From positions 62,001-126,000 of the forward strand of contig CAZUJL010000005.1 of NCBI GenBank assembly GCA_964620045.1: a stretch of 64,000 nucleotides of DNA. Reading direction: 5' to 3'. Both the position numbers and the translations under genes were made by a program. The stretch's first letter is position 1; each line of letters opens with the position of its first letter. The DNA is from VFKU01 sp964620045 (GTDB lineage Bacteria > Hydrogenedentota > Hydrogenedentia > Hydrogenedentales > GCA-2746185). Of the stretch, positions 60,151 to 64,000 are shown piece after piece. The notes under the pieces are model-generated. The model had not been told where the DNA came from, made no database searches, and saw nothing but the letters and a program-made list of their open reading frames with translations.

Positions 60151-61196
60151 TGGGCACGAACAACAGTGAGCGCACGGAAGAACTGATCGCGCAATCGTTG
60201 CACGACGATCTTTCGCCCGCGGAGCGCGTGGAGCTGGAGCGGCTGCTGCAATTGCAGCCGGACCTGCGCGCCGAGGCCGCGGGCATGAAACAGTTTATCG
60301 AGCGCATCACCGCTGACCCTGTGGTCTACACAGGCGACCTCAGGGCGGCGGTGATCGCTGAAATTTCTCGTGCCGGGTCCCGGCGCTTTGTGTTGGCGCC
60401 GCGCTGGCTGATGGCCGCGGCGGCGTTTGCGTTGGTGGGCGGCGGCGCGCTGTATTGGACGCTGGCACATCCGCGCGCGGCGGTGGCTCCGAATCTGCAG
60501 GTGGCCGAACATGTCGCGCCGAGCGCAGCGCCGGCCGAGGACACTGAGATCGCCGCGTTGATTGCGTCGCGCGATTATGTGCAGGCGTATGCGACGCTCG
60601 AAGCGCGCGTGAAGGATGCACCGCGTTCGATGGGGGCCGCGCGGAACGTGCAGGCGATGGCCGATCTCGCGTTTGCGAATCTGCAATGGTACGACGAGGC
60701 CTTCGCGGGATACGACCGGCTGCGCCGCGATTATGTGGACCAGTTCCAGGCCAACGAAGAGAATTTCGTCCGGCTGAATTTGTTGGACGAAGCGCGCGGG
60801 CCGGCGGGCGACTATGCCTCGCTGCGCGCGCTGGATGCCGCGCGGCGCGACAACGACACGGGCGCCTACGAGAACATCCTGGCGAAGTATCCGGCGACCT
60901 ATGTGGCGTCCGAGGCCGCGCACGAGTATGCGATTGTCGTGGCGCGCGCCGAGGGGCTCGATGCGTCTGAATTTGCCAGTGCCCGCGCGCTGGAAATGGC
61001 GCAGGCGCACGTGAAGGATCCCGTGGCGAAAGTGCAGCTTCGCATCGAGGTCGCGCATGCGCTGCGCGCGAACCCGGCGCAGGCGGCCGCGGCGCGGCGT
61101 ATCTACACCGAGATCGCCAACGGTCCCTACACCACGCTGGCGCAGCTTGCGCAGAAGTCGCTGGCGGCGATGGATGCGCGTGAGCCCGGTCTTTGA
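60150..61196 (+). CDS. Anti-sigma factor-like membrane protein with helical repeats
   Basis: A 348-aa protein. Residues 1-55 (LIAQSLHDDLSPAERVELERLLQLQPDLRAEAAGM) look like a zinc-less anti-sigma N-terminal domain, a single membrane helix lies at about 82-104, and the outer part is helical, TPR-like (about 125-340). Translation is coupled to the sigma gene by TGATG. Likely holds the sigma factor until an envelope signal is sensed, by analogy with other ECF pairs. Not matched to a named family. Confidence 0.72.
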   Translation: MGTNNSERTEELIAQSLHDDLSPAERVELERLLQLQPDLRAEAAGMKQFIERITADPVVYTGDLRAAVIAEISRAGSRRFVLAPRWLMAAAAFALVGGGALYWTLAHPRAAVAPNLQVAEHVAPSAAPAEDTEIAALIASRDYVQAYATLEARVKDAPRSMGAARNVQAMADLAFANLQWYDEAFAGYDRLRRDYVDQFQANEENFVRLNLLDEARGPAGDYASLRALDAARRDNDTGAYENILAKYPATYVASEAAHEYAIVVARAEGLDASEFASARALEMAQAHVKDPVAKVQLRIEVAHALRANPAQAAAARRIYTEIANGPYTTLAQLAQKSLAAMDAREPGL

Positions 61197-61269
61197 GCGG
61201 TTCTTTGAGCGCCCTCCGCGCCCGTTGATACCATGATCCTGCAGCGCAGCCCGCGCACGAGGTGAATCC

Positions 61270-62982
61270 ATGGCGGTTTCCGCCCTTGAACGGCACCTGA
61301 TTTCCGACAAGGTGGTGTCTGAAGAAAAGCTGGCCTACGCGAAGGCGGAGGCGCAGCGCACGGGCGTACCTTTAATTGATGTCATCGCGGCGACCGGGCT
61401 GGCCGCGCCGGAGGACGTGTACCGTTCGCTGGCGCTGTTTTGCGAGATGCGTTTCGTGCAGCCGTCGAAAATGACGGTCGACCCTGCCATTGTGAAGGAA
61501 GTGCCGGCGCGCTTCGCGACGCACTACCGGTTTGTGCCGCTCGAAGTGCGCAACGGCACGCTGGTGATCGCCGTCAGCGATCCGCTGGACTCGCACCGGC
61601 TCGACGATGCCCGCCTGATGCTGAAGCGGCGCATCGAGGCCGTGGTCGCGACGCCGTCCGAAATCGAGCGCAAGACCAAGGAGCTTTACGGTCTTGGCGC
61701 GGACACGGTCGAACGCATTATCAGCGGCGGCCAGGGCGCGGTCGAGCTGGATCTCGAAACGATCGCGGCGGGGGAGAACCTCGGCGACGAAAACATCGAT
61801 CCGTCGATCATCAAGTTCGTGAACGAACTGATCACCGAAGCGATCGGCTCCGACGCGACCGACGTGCACATCGAACCCTTTGAAGACGAGCTCCGCGTGC
61901 GGTATCGCATCGATGGCGTGCTGCATGCTGTGCCCGTGCCGCCGACGATCCGCGGGTTCCACTCGGCGATCGTGTCGCGCATCAAGGTCATGGCGAACCT
62001 GAACATCGCGGAGAAGCGCCTGCCGCAGGACGGCAAAATTCAGGCGTCGTTCGGCACGGCCAAGTACGACTTGCGCGTGTCCGTGCTGCCGACGCCGTAC
62101 GGCGAGACGCTAAACATGCGTATTTTGACGCGCTCGAATATCTCGCTGTCGCTGGAGGACCTTGGGTTCCAGTCGAGCGATCTGGAGCAGCTTAATCGGT
62201 TTATCGACCGCCCGCACGGCATCATTCTGGTCACAGGGCCCACGGGTAGTGGTAAGACAACAACGTTGTACGCGGCGCTCAGCAAGCTGAACCAGACTGA
62301 CCAGAAAATCATCACAATCGAAGACCCGATCGAATATCAGTTGAAGGGCATCTCGCAGATGCAGGTGCAGCCGAAGATCGGCTTCGACTTCGCCACCGGC
62401 CTGCGCTCGATGTTGCGCCATGACCCGGACATTATGATGGTGGGCGAAATCCGCGATTACGAGACGGCCGAGATGGCCGTGCGTTCGAGCCTGACGGGTC
62501 ACTTGGTGTTCAGCACGCTGCACACGAACGACGCGGCGGGTACCGTGACGCGTTTGGTCGATATGGGCGTGGAGCCGTTCCTGATCGCGAGCACGATGAT
62601 TGCCTCGATGGCCCAGCGCCTCGTGCGCAAGGTGTGCGAGCGGTGCGCGGAGCCGATGCAGCCGACGGCGGACATGATCGCTGAGCTGCGCCTGCCGGCC
62701 GAGGAAATCGCGAAGGCGAAGTTCCGCCGCGGGCGCGGGTGCGACGCCTGCCGTCACACGGGGTACAAGGGCCGCCTGGCGATTGCCGAAATCCTGCCGT
62801 TCTCGCAGCCGATTCGCGAACTGACCGTGAAGGGCGCCACGTCCGGCGAGATCAAGCAGAAGGGCCGCGCGATGGGCATGCAGACGCTGCGCGACGCGGG
62901 CTGGATTCGCGTGCGCACGGGCGAGACGACGATCGAAGAGGTGCTGCGCGTGACCGCGGACACGGACATCGTGTACGAGTGA
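61270..62982 (+). CDS. gspE: Type II secretion / type IV pilus assembly ATPase (GspE/PilB)
   Basis: Hexameric secretion ATPase, 570 aa. N-terminal GspE/MshEN-type domain (about 1-150), Walker A GPTGSGKT (323-330), Asp box ITIEDPIEYQ, Walker B IMMVGEIRD (388-396), His box STLHTNDA, and a tetra-Cys zinc site with Cys456, Cys459, Cys491, Cys494. ATG 61270; the gene is followed after 9 bases by gspF. PilB and GspE cannot be separated here: no secretin, pilin or minor pilin genes are visible yet. Confidence 0.95.
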   Translation: MAVSALERHLISDKVVSEEKLAYAKAEAQRTGVPLIDVIAATGLAAPEDVYRSLALFCEMRFVQPSKMTVDPAIVKEVPARFATHYRFVPLEVRNGTLVIAVSDPLDSHRLDDARLMLKRRIEAVVATPSEIERKTKELYGLGADTVERIISGGQGAVELDLETIAAGENLGDENIDPSIIKFVNELITEAIGSDATDVHIEPFEDELRVRYRIDGVLHAVPVPPTIRGFHSAIVSRIKVMANLNIAEKRLPQDGKIQASFGTAKYDLRVSVLPTPYGETLNMRILTRSNISLSLEDLGFQSSDLEQLNRFIDRPHGIILVTGPTGSGKTTTLYAALSKLNQTDQKIITIEDPIEYQLKGISQMQVQPKIGFDFATGLRSMLRHDPDIMMVGEIRDYETAEMAVRSSLTGHLVFSTLHTNDAAGTVTRLVDMGVEPFLIASTMIASMAQRLVRKVCERCAEPMQPTADMIAELRLPAEEIAKAKFRRGRGCDACRHTGYKGRLAIAEILPFSQPIRELTVKGATSGEIKQKGRAMGMQTLRDAGWIRVRTGETTIEEVLRVTADTDIVYE

Positions 62983-62991
62983 GCCACGGCG

Positions 62992-64000
62992 ATGCCCACT
63001 TTTGAATACAAAGTGAAACGCGGGGCGGAGGCGGTGAAAACCGGCACGCTCGACGCCGAAAGCCGCAGCGCGGCCGTGGCGCAACTGCGCGACATGGGTT
63101 TCTTCCCTATCTCGGTCGAAGAGACCACGGGTAAGCCGAAGAAAGAGAAAAAAGAAAAGAAAGAGAAGAAGGCCGCGTCGAACGGCTCGGCCGCGCGCGA
63201 GGCCTCGTCCACCGCCGCGCCGAAACGATCGCTGTTCAGCAACCGGCGCATCCGGCTCAAGGATCGCAACTGGTTTTTCCGGCAGATGGCGACGCTATTG
63301 CAGGCCGGCATGCCGATCCTGCGTGCGCTGGCCACGCTGCGCGATCAGACGGCGCCCGGCAAGCTGCGCGATGTGATCGAGGACTTGCACGGCGCGGTGC
63401 AGCAGGGCAGTAGCCTGGCGGACGCGCTCGAAAAACGTCCGGACGTGTTCCCGACAATGTACGTAAGCCTTGTGCGCGCGGGCGAAGCGGGCGGCATGCT
63501 CGAAGACGTGCTGTGGCGCATCGTGGTTTTTGGCGAGCAGGACGAGGAGCTGCGCGGCAAGGCCTTCTCGGCGATGATTTATCCGGCCTTCCTCTGCATC
63601 GTGAGCGCCGCGGCGGTGTTCATTCTGATGGCCTTCGTGTTCCCGAATTTTATTGAAGTCTTCAACGATTTCGATGCAAAACTGCCGTTCGTGACCATCA
63701 TCGTGATGAGCATCAGCAGCTTCATGGGCAAGTTCTGGTGGGCGATTTTGATCGCCGGCGGACTGATCGTTTATGCGGCGCGGAAGTATCGCGAGTCGCC
63801 CGCCGGCCGCACGCAGCTCGATTCGCTGTGGCTGCGGCTGCCCGTGATCTCGGGACTCGTGCAGCGCTACGAGATGGCGAAATTCGCGCGCACGCTGGGC
63901 ACGCTGTTCGACAACGGCGTGCCCGTGCTGACCTCGCTGCGCATTACGGCGGAGACCCTGTCCAACTCGATCATTCGCGGCGAGGTGGAAGCCCTGCAGG
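62992..64000 (+). CDS. gspF: Type II secretion / pilus inner-membrane platform protein (GspF/PilC), 3' end outside window
   Basis: Inner-membrane platform protein that works with the GspE ATPase. The frame starts at ATG 62992 and runs open to base 64000 (336 codons). N-terminal MPTFEYKVKRGAEAV is typical; a Lys/Glu/Ala-rich linker (about 45-82) follows before the first T2SSF domain (FFRQMATLLQAGMPILRALATLRDQ, about 98-220), two membrane helices (about 195-215, 240-262) and the start of the second T2SSF domain (AKFARTLGTLFDNGVPVLTSL). The linker is longer than usual for the family. Confidence 0.9.
   Translation, partial: MPTFEYKVKRGAEAVKTGTLDAESRSAAVAQLRDMGFFPISVEETTGKPKKEKKEKKEKKAASNGSAAREASSTAAPKRSLFSNRRIRLKDRNWFFRQMATLLQAGMPILRALATLRDQTAPGKLRDVIEDLHGAVQQGSSLADALEKRPDVFPTMYVSLVRAGEAGGMLEDVLWRIVVFGEQDEELRGKAFSAMIYPAFLCIVSAAAVFILMAFVFPNFIEVFNDFDAKLPFVTIIVMSISSFMGKFWWAILIAGGLIVYAARKYRESPAGRTQLDSLWLRLPVISGLVQRYEMAKFARTLGTLFDNGVPVLTSLRITAETLSNSIIRGEVEALQ

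Overview
The window is a GC-rich chromosomal segment of a Gram-negative bacterium, probably an uncultured lineage known from metagenome assembly. Gram-negative character is shown by CMP-KDO synthesis (kdsB), an RND exporter, type II secretion/type IV pilus genes, and many exported proteins. An exosortase of the XrtH type, proteins with exosortase-type C-terminal sorting tails, NHL-repeat proteins, an amphi-Trp protein and TMTC-like membrane TPR proteins recall Planctomycetota/Hydrogenedentota-like lineages, but phylum placement is a guess. A 100-N assembly gap at 49850-49949 has identical 55-base sequences on both sides.

Layout. 1-6.2 kb (minus): edge-truncated RND exporter, a P1B-type metal ATPase, citrate/2-methylcitrate synthase and methylisocitrate lyase (propionate/methylcitrate cycle). 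6.3-8.0 kb: one open frame joining a PGN_0703-type PD-(D/E)XK nuclease to an enoyl-CoA hydratase. 8.5-13 kb: exported NHL protein, large hybrid sensor kinase (minus), tiny lipoprotein. 13.5-17 kb: kdsB-pyrG plus a coiled-coil membrane protein. 17.1-22.4 kb: exported sugar dehydrogenase with a C-terminal sorting tail, recG (minus), then exosortase and exosortase-associated membrane protein. 22.4-26.5 kb: membrane proteins, including a GT-C-like protein and a TMTC-like TPR protein. 26.5-30.5 kb (minus): a halohydrin-dehalogenase-type SDR, an AGE-family epimerase and an exported esterase. 30.6-36.4 kb: amphi-Trp protein, two tandem MshEN-HDOD regulators (minus), RNase D, amidase (minus). 36.5-39.3 kb: histidine phosphatase, methylthioribose-kinase-like protein, exported nucleoside hydrolase. 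39.4-46.2 kb: operon of three exported proteins (cytochrome c/copper protein, CocE/NonD hydrolase, PQQ dehydrogenase) followed by a second TMTC-like protein. 46.3-55.8 kb: tRNA-Leu(UAG), then tig-clpP | clpX-lon-engB, the conserved protein-quality-control cluster, split by a 2.7 kb island (cupin, NHL protein with sorting tail, DUF488 gene and a broken DUF488 copy). 55.9-59.4 kb: glutathione peroxidase, nested inverted repeats, DUF2147 protein (minus), Kup potassium transporter. 59.5-64 kb: ECF sigma factor, anti-sigma-like protein, GspE/PilB ATPase and the start of GspF/PilC.

How the genes work together. The exosortase pair (20.9-22.4 kb) probably processes the two proteins with LP...TM...Arg tails (17.2 and 49.3 kb), and the secretion genes at the right end may serve the many exported enzymes. 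The 39-44 kb operon looks like an exported oxidation/hydrolysis module with its own promoter. Most notable: the nuclease-hydratase fusion, the halohydrin dehalogenase signature, the His/Asp-rich N-terminal extension on trigger factor, the exosortase with a long extra-membrane insert, the damaged NHL sorting tail, and two nested perfect 17-bp inverted repeats at 56.5-56.75 kb.
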